Counted from the first letter of the stretch, positions 1 through 6,665 are shown. The stretch is DNA of 6,665 nt from Fidelibacterota bacterium (GCA_016937825.1 JAFGVT010000129.1:1-6665); one strand, 5' to 3'. Numbers and translations: made by a program. The notes: a model not told the origin generated them from the letters alone.

Positions 1-1668
1 GCCGGTGGCCGTTGCGATCACGCGGTTATTCTTGGCATCCACTTCCACGGTCGCTTCAATACTGTCCGGATCGGCACCCATGGCTTGCACGGAAGCAACG
101 GCTTCGCGGCGAAGCGCGACAATATCTTCCGCCGTCGGGTTCATGACGGTTTTTTCCACGCTGTCGCGGATAATGCCGAGCGCCGCCCCGATCGCAGAAA
201 TAACGTCCGTGTTCTCTGCGATCATATACTGATAATGCATCGCGTTCGCGGCATAGGGAACGATGGCGGGCGCGCCGCCGCCGCCGCCGACAAAACGGAC
301 AATATCCGTATCGAGCTTATATTCGCGGGTCAGCTGCTTGATGGTCGGCCGCAGCTTGTCGGTGCTGATGTCAAGTATCCGGCGGGCAAGCTCTTCTGCG
401 GACTTGTTAAAGATCTTTCCGAGACTGTTGAAACAGTTGCGGATCCCTGCGGGATTGATACTCCCCCGGTTCGCCTCCCCGGCAAGTTCGAGATAATGCG
501 AGGCGGCCGTAGGTGTCAGCGTGAATTTTTTATCTTTTCCTTCCGGAACAAGGGCAAGATAGTCAGACGGATCCCCGGGTTTGGGCTGTATGGTTTCCAG
601 ATCGATCTTCCGGAAATCGCAATCGGCTTCAAATGCGACATAGCCAAGGTTGGCGATATGTGCGCTGCGGGGACCGACATCGACGATCTGTTCATGCTGC
701 ACCCGGGGCATGGACCCGCCGGCAATGCCGAGCGTCCGGACGTCCAGGGCGCGAAGATAAAGACGGTTCCCTCCGATCTGAGCGCTTTTGATCTGCGGTT
801 TTCCGTTCTTGATGACGGAAATGTCGGTCGAGGTTCCGCCGACCTCAAGAAAAATGCCGTCGGAGACCTTGGCGTACATCAGGGCGGCAGCCACACCCGC
901 GGCGGGACCTGACAGCATGGTCAGGATCGGGCGTTTGCGCATTTCCTTAATGTCCATAATGCCGCCGTCCGAACGCATGATCATCAGCGGCGCCTTGATC
1001 CCGCTTTCCTTGACCGCTTTCTCGGTCATGTTCGCCGTTTCAAGCATCCTGGGCATCATGGCCGCGTTGATCACAGCGGTGCGCGTACGGACCCGCAGTC
1101 CGTAGAGCTTTGAAATCTCGCTTGCCGAGGACGCGGCGAATCCTGTTTTGCGGGCCAGCCCGGCGACAAACTGTTCCTGTCCGGGATCATCCACGCCGTA
1201 GATCCCGGTCGCCACAATAACTTCGGCGCCCTTGCTTTTAAGCAGGTCGATTGTCTCCAGGACCCGTTTTTCCGTGAGTTCCTCGCTGAGATCGAGATAT
1301 TCCGAATAGGCCGTCAAATATTTATCCGGCGCAAGTTCGATGAGATCGTTGGCGATCTGGCGGAAGCCCAGACCGCCCTCCATTCCTTTTCCCAGAACAA
1401 TGATCCCGACCGCCGCCACATCCCCTTCCAGCAGGGCGTTGGTCGCCTGGGTCGTGGAATGTGCGATCATGATGACTTCTTCGGCCTTGATCCTTGCGTC
1501 GGCAAGCAGCGTTTTCATGGACTGAACGACACCGGCCGCGACGCCTTCCTTTGCGGTGTGCGTTGTCGGCACACAGACCTTGCCGCAAAGGGAGAAGTCA
1601 CGGATATCGACCGCCACCGCGTGGGTGAATGTCCCGCCGACGTCAATTCCTATCTTGATCTTGCGCAT
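1..1668 (-). CDS. Hydantoinase/oxoprolinase-family protein (HyuA-like), 5' part, runs off left edge
   Basis: 556 codons are open from the ATG at 1668 to base 1 with no stop, so the C-terminus is missing. HyuA relatives are usually about 680-720 residues, so perhaps 120-160 are lost. The family (N-methylhydantoinase A, 5-oxoprolinase, acetone carboxylase beta) uses ATP to activate a cyclic amide or ketone in the cytoplasm. Visible motifs: N-terminal ASKHA phosphate loop IGIDVGGTFTH (residues 6-16); HSTTQATNALLEG (70-82); MRSDGG (231-236); LSGPAAG (252-258); second phosphate motif EVGGTSTDIS (275-284); TLGIAGGS (312-319); Gly-rich GGGGGAP (461-467). The order is Hydant_A_N-like (about 4-180), then Hydantoinase_A-like (about 195-500), then the start of the C-terminal region. 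Several motifs differ from classical HyuA, so a separate subfamily is likely. The start at 1668 has GGGGA five bases upstream; an in-frame ATG at 1680 would add only MGTP. It lies 17 nt after the permease gene. Substrate unknown; family assignment firm. Confidence 0.9.
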   Translation of the reverse strand, partial: MRKIKIGIDVGGTFTHAVAVDIRDFSLCGKVCVPTTHTAKEGVAAGVVQSMKTLLADARIKAEEVIMIAHSTTQATNALLEGDVAAVGIIVLGKGMEGGLGFRQIANDLIELAPDKYLTAYSEYLDLSEELTEKRVLETIDLLKSKGAEVIVATGIYGVDDPGQEQFVAGLARKTGFAASSASEISKLYGLRVRTRTAVINAAMMPRMLETANMTEKAVKESGIKAPLMIMRSDGGIMDIKEMRKRPILTMLSGPAAGVAAALMYAKVSDGIFLEVGGTSTDISVIKNGKPQIKSAQIGGNRLYLRALDVRTLGIAGGSMPRVQHEQIVDVGPRSAHIANLGYVAFEADCDFRKIDLETIQPKPGDPSDYLALVPEGKDKKFTLTPTAASHYLELAGEANRGSINPAGIRNCFNSLGKIFNKSAEELARRILDISTDKLRPTIKQLTREYKLDTDIVRFVGGGGGAPAIVPYAANAMHYQYMIAENTDVISAIGAALGIIRDSVEKTVMNPTAEDIVALRREAVASVQAMGADPDSIEATVEVDAKNNRVIATATG

Positions 1669-1673
1669 AGGTG

Positions 1674-1678
1674 TCCCC
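1674..1678 (-). promoter_or_regulatory. Ribosome binding site of the HyuA-like gene
   Basis: Minus-strand GGGGA lies five bases before the ATG at 1668. It favours that start over the in-frame ATG at 1680, which is preceded only by AACGG after the permease stop. With either start, the ribosome would begin within about 20 nt of the upstream stop codon, consistent with translational coupling. Confidence 0.5.
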
Positions 1679-1685
1679 ATCCGTT

Positions 1686-3158
1686 TTAATAGAACATCAG
1701 CGAAGCGATCAGCAGGCCGGCGATCGCGATCGCCCAGGTATAAGGCAAGGTGTTCCAGAGCACTTTCTGTACGTCCACCTGCATTTCATTTGCCAGCCAT
1801 ACGTTGTGGGTATTGGTCGGGTCCGAAATGCTCTGCAGCATGCCGACGGACATCAGCAGTCCCATAATCGCCGCTCCCGGCATCCCCGCGGCAAGAAAGA
1901 CCGCCGCAAGACCGTAGCCCATGCCCCAGAGGTTCAGAGGACCGCGATACAGGGCCAGCGGCGCCGCAAGGGTGAAAATCAAGACATATAAAAATCCATT
2001 GACGGGGACCAGGCCGGTCATGACGGGTTGTAAAAGGTTCAGGACGGGCCATCCCTGCGGGTAAAGAGATGAGATATCGCCTCCCGGCCCCATGATGGCA
2101 TTGAGGAGCATGCCGATCCCCATCATCAGGGCGACGGCGGGCATGGCGACGGTGCCGCCTTCAAAGATCGAACGCACGAGGGTGTTCAGCGCGCCTTTTT
2201 TATAGGTGGCGATAAATCCGTATATCAAACCGCAAATGAACGCGGCAATAAAATTCATATTAAAGAGCAGGATCAGGAATAAAGGGACAAGCGGCGTGAA
2301 ATAGGCCGAGGCGTGTAGAACATCTCCGCCGGTCCTCTTTCTTAAAATGCGAAGCAAATTGTTCAGGACGGCCAGGATGATCCCGGCGAGAATAAGGAAT
2401 TTTACGGCTTTCCCGCTAAGGGCGCCAATTTTCCCTGCGATTTCGCGAACGCCTGAAGGCAAAGTATTCCAGATCAGCAGCAGAGCGGCAATGCCTGCCA
2501 GAAAGGAGATGCTGATAAGAACGATTTTTTTCAGTTTCAGGTCATGCCCGTCCCGGTAGAGCTGGATCGTGATGTAGATTAGCGAGGTGACGAACAAAAG
2601 CGCGAACATCACGAGGGCGAAGCTCCGGATCTGAAGCACTTCCAGATCCAGGACAGTGATATAGAGGGCCCAGTTCCCGGCGTTCAGGATGCCGCCCATG
2701 GAAAGTCCGAAGAGAAAAATACCGATGACCGTCATCGGGCTCATTCCCACGGAGATCATGATGGGCAACGCGATCGTCGCGACCATGATGATCGCGCCGA
2801 GGCCGCCCAGTGAGGTGAAGAGCAAGGCGATCAGCAGAAGAATGACCACCGCAATGATCCAGGGATTGTCCCCGGAAAGTTCCGCGCCCTTTTTGATCAG
2901 GTTCTCTGCCACACGGGTCTTTTGCATCAGGACGCTGAGCATGGACCCGAAGATCGCGATCACATAGGCGGGATGAAGGCGCAGTACGCCCTGTCCCACC
3001 ACGAGACTGAGCGTTTGTTCAAATGAAACGCCCCCCACCAGCGCGATCAGAAATGCCATCAGCGGCAGCGCCAGCAGCGCGGGCAGTTTCCGCGTGAGCA
3101 TGGCTGCGGCCATGCTGAAGAAGATCAGGATAAATATGACGATCTGTAACGTTTGCAT
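1686..3158 (-). CDS. Polytopic permease of the GntP/CitM-like ion transporter superfamily
   Basis: A complete 490-residue inner-membrane protein, ending in TAA. Hydrophobicity by eye suggests 12-14 membrane segments, near residues 4-22, 26-43, 61-79, 99-117, 121-163, 176-200, 210-231, 251-269, 283-317, 336-356, 381-400, 408-437 and 468-488. A cytosolic-type basic loop (LRILRKRTGG, 269-278) near the middle suggests two halves, as in ion transporter superfamily carriers. The small-residue segment SLGGLGAIIMVATIALPIM (116-134), the re-entrant-like MGPGGD (356-361) and the polar motif DPTNTHN (446-452) near the C-terminus resemble substrate or cation sites of GntP/CitMHS-type symporters. It probably imports an organic anion or small cyclic metabolite with H+ or Na+. 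Its partner 17 nt downstream is a hydantoinase-like enzyme, so the cargo is probably that enzyme's substrate (inference). The start at 3158 has a GGGGAG-containing RBS and leads directly into a membrane segment. Superfamily fairly sure; exact family and substrate not. Confidence 0.75.
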   Translation of the reverse strand: MQTLQIVIFILIFFSMAAAMLTRKLPALLALPLMAFLIALVGGVSFEQTLSLVVGQGVLRLHPAYVIAIFGSMLSVLMQKTRVAENLIKKGAELSGDNPWIIAVVILLLIALLFTSLGGLGAIIMVATIALPIMISVGMSPMTVIGIFLFGLSMGGILNAGNWALYITVLDLEVLQIRSFALVMFALLFVTSLIYITIQLYRDGHDLKLKKIVLISISFLAGIAALLLIWNTLPSGVREIAGKIGALSGKAVKFLILAGIILAVLNNLLRILRKRTGGDVLHASAYFTPLVPLFLILLFNMNFIAAFICGLIYGFIATYKKGALNTLVRSIFEGGTVAMPAVALMMGIGMLLNAIMGPGGDISSLYPQGWPVLNLLQPVMTGLVPVNGFLYVLIFTLAAPLALYRGPLNLWGMGYGLAAVFLAAGMPGAAIMGLLMSVGMLQSISDPTNTHNVWLANEMQVDVQKVLWNTLPYTWAIAIAGLLIASLMFY

Positions 3159-3159
3159 A

Positions 3160-3169
3160 CTCCCCTTTT
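3160..3169 (-). promoter_or_regulatory. Ribosome binding site of the permease gene
   Basis: Minus-strand AAAAGGGGAG is followed by T and the ATG at 3158. Using AAGG as the core gives a five-base spacer; using GGAG leaves only one. It supports the start at 3158, since no other in-frame ATG lies upstream in the short leader. Confidence 0.55.
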
Positions 3170-3176
3170 CGTAAAG

Positions 3177-3210
3177 ACGGTCGATCAGATACTTACGGTC
3201 GATGCCGTAA
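3177..3210 (-). promoter_or_regulatory. Candidate operator: palindrome plus direct repeat in the permease leader
   Basis: Minus-strand TTACGGCATCGACCGTAA (3193-3210) is an inverted repeat with 6-bp arms (TTACGG/CCGTAA) around a 6-bp centre. The 9-mer ATCGACCGT inside it (3195-3203) occurs again at 3177-3185, a direct repeat with an 18-bp period. The site sits about 35-50 nt before the permease start and after the upstream terminator, where a transcription factor dimer or tandem dimers controlling the permease-hydantoinase operon would be expected. The repeats are seen directly; the regulatory role is inference. No regulator gene is in the window. A small RNA hairpin in the 5' leader is an alternative reading. 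Confidence 0.4.
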
Positions 3211-3237
3211 TTTAAAGAAAAGACCCGGCAGGCACAA
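3209..3237 (-). promoter_or_regulatory. Weak sigma70-like promoter candidate for the permease operon
   Basis: On the minus strand TTGTGC (3232-3237) and TAAATT (3209-3214) are separated by 17 bases. They match TTGACA at 3 of 6 and TATAAT at 4 of 6 positions. The pair overlaps the upstream terminator, and its start point would fall inside the palindrome at 3193-3210, which would suit repression. The match is weak, and FCB-group bacteria may use different promoter consensus sequences, so this is only a candidate. Confidence 0.2.
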
Positions 3238-3254
3238 GTACCTGCCGGATCTTT
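3211..3254 (-). terminator. Intrinsic terminator after the exported-protein gene
   Basis: The arms at 3254-3239 and 3234-3219 form a 16-bp stem on the minus strand, with a GC-rich core CCGGCAGG/CCTGCCGG. They are flanked by AAAGAT/GTCTTT (one G-U pair) and closed by a CTTG tetraloop. A T-rich run (TCTTT after the stem's own TCTTT) follows. It begins 23 nt after the TAG at 3278-3280, so it ends that transcript and separates it from the permease operon. Confidence 0.88.
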
Positions 3255-3277
3255 CTATCAAAAGATGAGAAGTAATG

Positions 3278-6200
3278 CTATTTCAGGAAGGTCATCTTTT
3301 TGATGTCAACCTGGTCGCCGGCCTGCAGTTTGTAAATATACATACCGGTTGAGATCGGGTTGCCATGGTTATCGGTGCCGTTCCAAACGACCCGGTTATA
3401 GCCTGCCTGGATCGTGCCGTTGATCAGGGTCCTGATCTTGCGTCCGGTAATATCGTAGATCGCAAGATTGACCTTGGCATCCGCCGGCAGATCGAAACGG
3501 ATCGTGGTGGTCGGGTTGAAGGGGTTCGGATAGTTCTGATGCAGCATGAAGTTATCCGGAATCCCTCCCGCGATGGCCGTGGTGTCCCGTTCGGGGATGA
3601 TCGGAGCATCTTCGATCTTTTCAAAGCTGTAGGACGATACGCCGTTGTTGGTCACCAGCTCGATCAGGGCATTGTCATAGACGCTGTATACGGCCATTCC
3701 GGTGGCATTGGCGTTCGGATTGGTCGCATAATTGTCCGTGGGAGCGTCGACCGGTGCCACGCTGCTGCAGAGATTGTCGCCGGGCGCACCCAGAAGTTCC
3801 ACAACCTTTGTTCCGGAGCTCCAGCAATTGCTGATGCCGACGAAGCGGCGCCATCCGCCGGAAGTTTCAACCTCGAAATAGTTGATCGCGGTTCCTGAGG
3901 GAACAACGCCCGTGTCAAAGGTGTAGAGAACGGTTCCGTCCGATTTGACATACTGCGGAGCGGAACCGGTTCCGTTAATGAAGAAGTAATCGCCGTTGCC
4001 TACCGGCGCGATCCCGCGGGATGCGGCGCCCGGAAGTACGGCAATACTGTCGGCGAGGGTGAAACTTGCACCGTCTGCCGTTTCAAAAACGTAGATGTAA
4101 GGTGCGCTCGTTCCGGACACGTAAACCTTGGTGTTCAGGCCTTCGCCGCTGGCAGCCAGCGCATCACCGACCCGAATGGGGATCCCGCCGCCGCTGTAAG
4201 CCAGGTTCATCTCCGCATCTTCGTTCTCGTTGCGGAACAGATTGAAGGTTGAGCCGGATGAGAGGTTGCAGGAGAACACCTGGCCGTCCGTCGTTGCCGC
4301 CACGGCGTTGATCTTGATATATCCGGCACTGGGCAAGGGATTAAGCAGGGCAAGGTCTTTGACAAAACTGCCGTCCTCGGCATCGAATGCCTTGAGGAAA
4401 TCCCCGTAACCGTTGGGATGCGCCACAAAGTACAGATGATTCGACTTTGCGCTGTACGCCATGGTCCTCGGTGCATTGGCCGTGACGCCCATCCAGTCGG
4501 CGTCGGCCGTCACCCGCCAGTTCAGCGGCCAGATGAGCTCGCCGTTGCCGCTCAGGGCAACCGTTACGACACCGCCGCTGGTGTAAACGGAAAGGCTGGC
4601 GTTATCCGCCGTTTCATCTTTCGGCATATACGTCACAAAAATATCTGCCGTATCTCCCGGAGCCAGAAGATCCGTGTCGATCAGGGCAAAGAAATCGCCC
4701 TGCGAACTGACGAGACTGTCAATGACAAGATCAACGGCCGTTTCGGGCGCGTCATTGGTCAATTTAACGACCATTGTCTTGGCGGCGTTGATACCGACCA
4801 CGGCAAAGTTGAGTGACGCCGGGGTGACCAGCGGAACGGCTTCGGGAGCTTTGATCATGATATGATCAAGGTACATCGATCCGGCCACAACGGGTTCGGC
4901 ATGGAATTTAACCGCATAGACGCCGGTCTCAAAAATATCGACCACGTGTTTATGCCAGTCAAAGTCACCGGGAGCATTCAGTTCAAGAAGCGTATCGACA
5001 ACCGCGTAGGTCTGGTCGACAAGCAGAACATTCAGATGCCAGTTGTCCGAACCGCCCGTATGCTCCGCAAGATGGAAGGTCAACTCTTTGGGATCCTGAA
5101 TGAAGGGCGTCATGGCGTAACCGGCGGAATCAAGATTCGCCAGCCCAAGATACTTGCCGGTACCTTCGAGAGCATAAGCATCATTGGCCAGGAAAATGTT
5201 CTCGAATTCCCATTCGGGACTGAGCTCGGTCCAGGTCTCGAAATTCTCATCCAGTTCGTCCAGAATGGGCGAATAGAATGTCAGTTGATCGTAAAAGGTA
5301 CCGGTGATCTGGTAGCCGTCATTCGCAGGGTTTGCGAAGGTGTACTGGGTCACAACGCCAACCAGGTCGAATTCCCAGGTGGGCGCAGTCATACCGTCCA
5401 GATCGCTTTCTTTATCAATGCGGAAGACCAGCGTGTCGATTCCGTCCGTGACCTGGAGATTGGCATCGCTGCCGGCTGCAGGCCATGCGGAAGGATTAAG
5501 GAGTTTGACCTTTTCCACTTTGACAAGGTTACCCTCGTAGGTTTCACCGATATCCGCCAGGCTCACTGTTTCGGGAACGCTGACCGTACCTGAGCCGATG
5601 AACAGCATGTCATCGGAAGAACTCACCGCGATCTCCGTAAGCCCATTGTAAAAATCGACCGTTCCAGTTACCTGAATGATATCACCGGGTACGAAACTGT
5701 TGGTAACGGAAGAGGAAAATATATTCACACCTCCGGTACCGTCCTCAATATAAAGGCTGGTCTTCGAGGTGTAGTTCGGCGTAAAGACCGTTCCGCGGAC
5801 CGTGACGACGGAGTCTTCCAGGTCGGGACGGAAATCGCCGTCAAGATCTGCCTTCACGTCGGCAATCGGCGTAATTTCAACGAATTCCGGCACTTCCAGC
5901 GTCCAGGTCGCGATCGCATTGTTCGTCGCCATCTGGTAAAGGGTGATCGTTCCGTCCGGATTATGCTTGAATTTGATATTTCCGGCAACATTGGCATTCG
6001 CTTTTTCAATATTGCCCATTTCGGCCTCGGCCCAGAGTGCCGGTGTCACTTCATCTTCCGTGATGTTGTAGACTTTTATTTTCCGACGGTTGCCTTCATT
6101 GTGGTTGGCGTTCACCGCAAGAAGTTTTGAACCGTTGGTGGCCTGCATGAACAAAACGTTTCCGTAATAGGTATCGGGGACGCTTGTTGTTGCAAGCACC

Positions 6201-6665
6201 GTTCCCGCCGTATCGATCTTCGTGGCGTTTTTCCAGGCAGCGTTGACCCAGAGCGTGGCATCGTCAACGATGGAAATGCCGCCGTCGGCAGCGCCGGCTG
6301 TGATCGGAATGGATTGTATTTCACTGAATGTCGCTCCGTCAGCCGTTCCGAAGACCTTGATCTCTGTCCCGCCGCGGGCGGAAGCATAGATCCGGGTGCC
6401 GGTGCCGCTTCCCGTGACCTCCAGGACGTCACCGAAACGAACTGTAACGGCCTGGGTCAGCGCAACGGTCGGGACCGACGTTTCATCCTCCCAGCGGTAG
6501 ATCTTGAAATCGCCCCCGCTGGCCAGGTTGCATGCATAGATGACACCGTCGTCCGCCGCATCGGCCTTCATCAGCGAGATCCCGTAGAATCCGCCCGTGA
6601 CGCCGGTCATATCCAGTGTATCAAGCAGTGCCCCGGTTTGCGGGTCCAGAACGTAAATATAAGCA
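3278..6665 (-). CDS. Large exported multidomain protein with type IX-type C-terminal sorting domain, 5' end missing
   Basis: The frame is open from the right edge to TAG at 3278. The ATG at 6610 is internal: 18 more codons upstream, ending AYIYVLDPQTG..., read on to the edge, so the true start and signal peptide lie outside. At least 1128 residues are visible. Counting from the Met at 6610, the order is: beta-rich, propeller-like module A (before 1 to about 240); OB-fold-like domain (246-446, with VRGTVF 271-276 and IEDGTGG 288-294); jelly-roll 'choice-of-anchor J'-like domain (451-588); HYDIN/ASPM-like Ig domain (594-690); module B, homologous to A (693-998); linker; sorting domain (1017-1110) with NYPNPFNP and a KKMTFLK end. 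No catalytic motif was recognised, and there are only a few cysteines. It is likely exported across the outer membrane and attached to the surface or released, with a binding or adhesion role (inference). Modules A and B resemble DUF4623-type proteins from memory, which is unverified. A terminator follows the stop. Confidence 0.9.
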   Translation of the reverse strand, partial: AYIYVLDPQTGALLDTLDMTGVTGGFYGISLMKADAADDGVIYACNLASGGDFKIYRWEDETSVPTVALTQAVTVRFGDVLEVTGSGTGTRIYASARGGTEIKVFGTADGATFSEIQSIPITAGAADGGISIVDDATLWVNAAWKNATKIDTAGTVLATTSVPDTYYGNVLFMQATNGSKLLAVNANHNEGNRRKIKVYNITEDEVTPALWAEAEMGNIEKANANVAGNIKFKHNPDGTITLYQMATNNAIATWTLEVPEFVEITPIADVKADLDGDFRPDLEDSVVTVRGTVFTPNYTSKTSLYIEDGTGGVNIFSSSVTNSFVPGDIIQVTGTVDFYNGLTEIAVSSSDDMLFIGSGTVSVPETVSLADIGETYEGNLVKVEKVKLLNPSAWPAAGSDANLQVTDGIDTLVFRIDKESDLDGMTAPTWEFDLVGVVTQYTFANPANDGYQITGTFYDQLTFYSPILDELDENFETWTELSPEWEFENIFLANDAYALEGTGKYLGLANLDSAGYAMTPFIQDPKELTFHLAEHTGGSDNWHLNVLLVDQTYAVVDTLLELNAPGDFDWHKHVVDIFETGVYAVKFHAEPVVAGSMYLDHIMIKAPEAVPLVTPASLNFAVVGINAAKTMVVKLTNDAPETAVDLVIDSLVSSQGDFFALIDTDLLAPGDTADIFVTYMPKDETADNASLSVYTSGGVVTVALSGNGELIWPLNWRVTADADWMGVTANAPRTMAYSAKSNHLYFVAHPNGYGDFLKAFDAEDGSFVKDLALLNPLPSAGYIKINAVAATTDGQVFSCNLSSGSTFNLFRNENEDAEMNLAYSGGGIPIRVGDALAASGEGLNTKVYVSGTSAPYIYVFETADGASFTLADSIAVLPGAASRGIAPVGNGDYFFINGTGSAPQYVKSDGTVLYTFDTGVVPSGTAINYFEVETSGGWRRFVGISNCWSSGTKVVELLGAPGDNLCSSVAPVDAPTDNYATNPNANATGMAVYSVYDNALIELVTNNGVSSYSFEKIEDAPIIPERDTTAIAGGIPDNFMLHQNYPNPFNPTTTIRFDLPADAKVNLAIYDITGRKIRTLINGTIQAGYNRVVWNGTDNHGNPISTGMYIYKLQAGDQVDIKKMTFLK
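3281..3562 (-). other. C-terminal FlgD-Ig-like / Por (type IX) secretion sorting domain
   Basis: Residues 1017-1110 carry NYPNPFNPTTTIRFDLP, then a single Ig-like beta sandwich (VNLAIYDITGRKIRTL, GYNRVVWNGTDNHGN, STGMYIYKLQAG) and the terminal DIKKMTFLK. This is the classic type A sorting domain recognised by the type IX secretion machinery in FCB-group bacteria, where it is removed or exchanged at the surface. It is the main taxonomic clue in the window. Whether this organism has the secretion machinery cannot be seen here. Confidence 0.88.
3617..4534 (-). repeat. Module B: C-terminal copy of an internally duplicated beta-rich module
   Basis: Residues 693-998 of the exported protein. DGQVFSCNLSSGSTFNLFR (775-793), GDALAASGEG (815-824) and ETADGASF (843-850) line up with module A at a nearly constant offset of 754-755 residues. 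This copy is complete and shows what the cut-off start of module A should contain: about 45 residues before the aligned FLKAFDAEDGSFVKDL stretch, including RTMAYSAKSNHLYFVAHP. The YIYVFETADG-type strands suggest blade-like repeats. Confidence 0.75.
5891..6665 (-). repeat. Module A: N-terminal copy of the duplicated module, truncated by the window edge
   Basis: Codons from the edge to about residue 240 of the exported protein. DGVIYACNLASGGDFKIYR (21-39), GDVLEVTGSG (60-69) and GTADGATF (88-95) match module B in order and spacing. The similarity is at protein level and no long identical DNA stretch was seen, so the duplication is old. About 45 residues of the module, plus a signal peptide, should lie beyond the right edge. 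Confidence 0.72.

Noticed and set aside
85..912. A 275-codon open frame on the plus strand
   Set aside because: It lies antisense to the HyuA-like gene, whose motifs are unmistakable. The plus-strand product is rich in Arg, Gly and Asp with no recognisable domain, as expected for a shadow frame in GC-rich DNA.
1678..1680. In-frame ATG four codons upstream as the start of the HyuA-like gene
   Set aside because: It would begin only 5 nt after the permease stop with a poor RBS. The downstream ATG has GGGGA at good spacing and gives the usual family N-terminus (MRKIKIGIDVGGT). It is not excluded.
3219..3254. The strong hairpin as a bidirectional terminator or mobile-element end
   Set aside because: The T-rich tail is good only on the minus strand, and no gene on the plus strand needs terminating. 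No second copy of the inverted repeat or target duplication was seen in the window.
3365..3898. A 177-codon open frame on the plus strand
   Set aside because: It is antisense to the sorting domain and the end of module B, which are well recognised on the other strand.
4862..5593. A 243-codon open frame on the plus strand
   Set aside because: It is antisense to the OB-like and jelly-roll region of the exported protein, with no convincing RBS or domain. The minus-strand reading continues a coherent multidomain protein.
6608..6610. ATG at 6610 as the true start of the exported protein
   Set aside because: The frame stays open for 18 more codons to the window edge, and the residues there (YIYVLDPQTGALLDTLD) align with module B. 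There is also no signal peptide after this Met. It is an internal methionine.

Overview
The window holds three genes, all on the minus strand, and two of them run off the window. Read in the direction of transcription (right to left) they are: (1) the 3' part of a very large exported multidomain protein, open from the right edge to a TAG at 3278-3280; (2) a complete 490-residue polytopic membrane permease, 3158 to 1686; (3) the first 556 codons of a hydantoinase/oxoprolinase-family (HyuA-like, ASKHA-fold) protein, 1668 to the left edge. The third gene has no stop in the window; it was found by translating the minus strand from the ATG at 1668 and reading without interruption to base 1.

The exported protein ends in the segment NYPNPFNPTTTIRF followed by a FlgD-Ig-like fold and a terminal basic/hydrophobic tail (KKMTFLK). 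This is the hallmark of type IX secretion (Por) sorting domains in the Fibrobacterota-Chlorobiota-Bacteroidota (FCB) assemblage, especially lineages such as Calditrichota, Ignavibacteria, Marinimicrobia, Cloacimonadota and KSB1-like bacteria. The moderate-to-high GC content and the G/C-ending codons fit several of these; the sequence alone does not decide the phylum.

A strong intrinsic terminator (16-bp stem, CTTG loop on the minus strand) lies 23 nt after the stop of the exported-protein gene and closes that unit. About 50 nt of leader then precede the permease. This leader contains a palindrome and an 18-bp-period direct repeat that look like a regulatory site, and a weak sigma70-like promoter candidate overlaps the terminator. 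The permease and the hydantoinase-like gene are separated by 17 nt and almost certainly form an operon: import of a cyclic amide or carboxylate-type substrate, then ATP-dependent ring opening or a related activation. The substrate cannot be read from the sequence.

Nothing here looks like a defence system, mobile element, CRISPR array or RNA gene. The most interesting points are the divergent motifs of the HyuA-like protein, its pairing with a dedicated permease, the candidate operator, and a clear internal duplication in the exported protein (two homologous beta-rich modules about 755 residues apart). Coding density is high, and no stretch over 300 bases lacks a gene.
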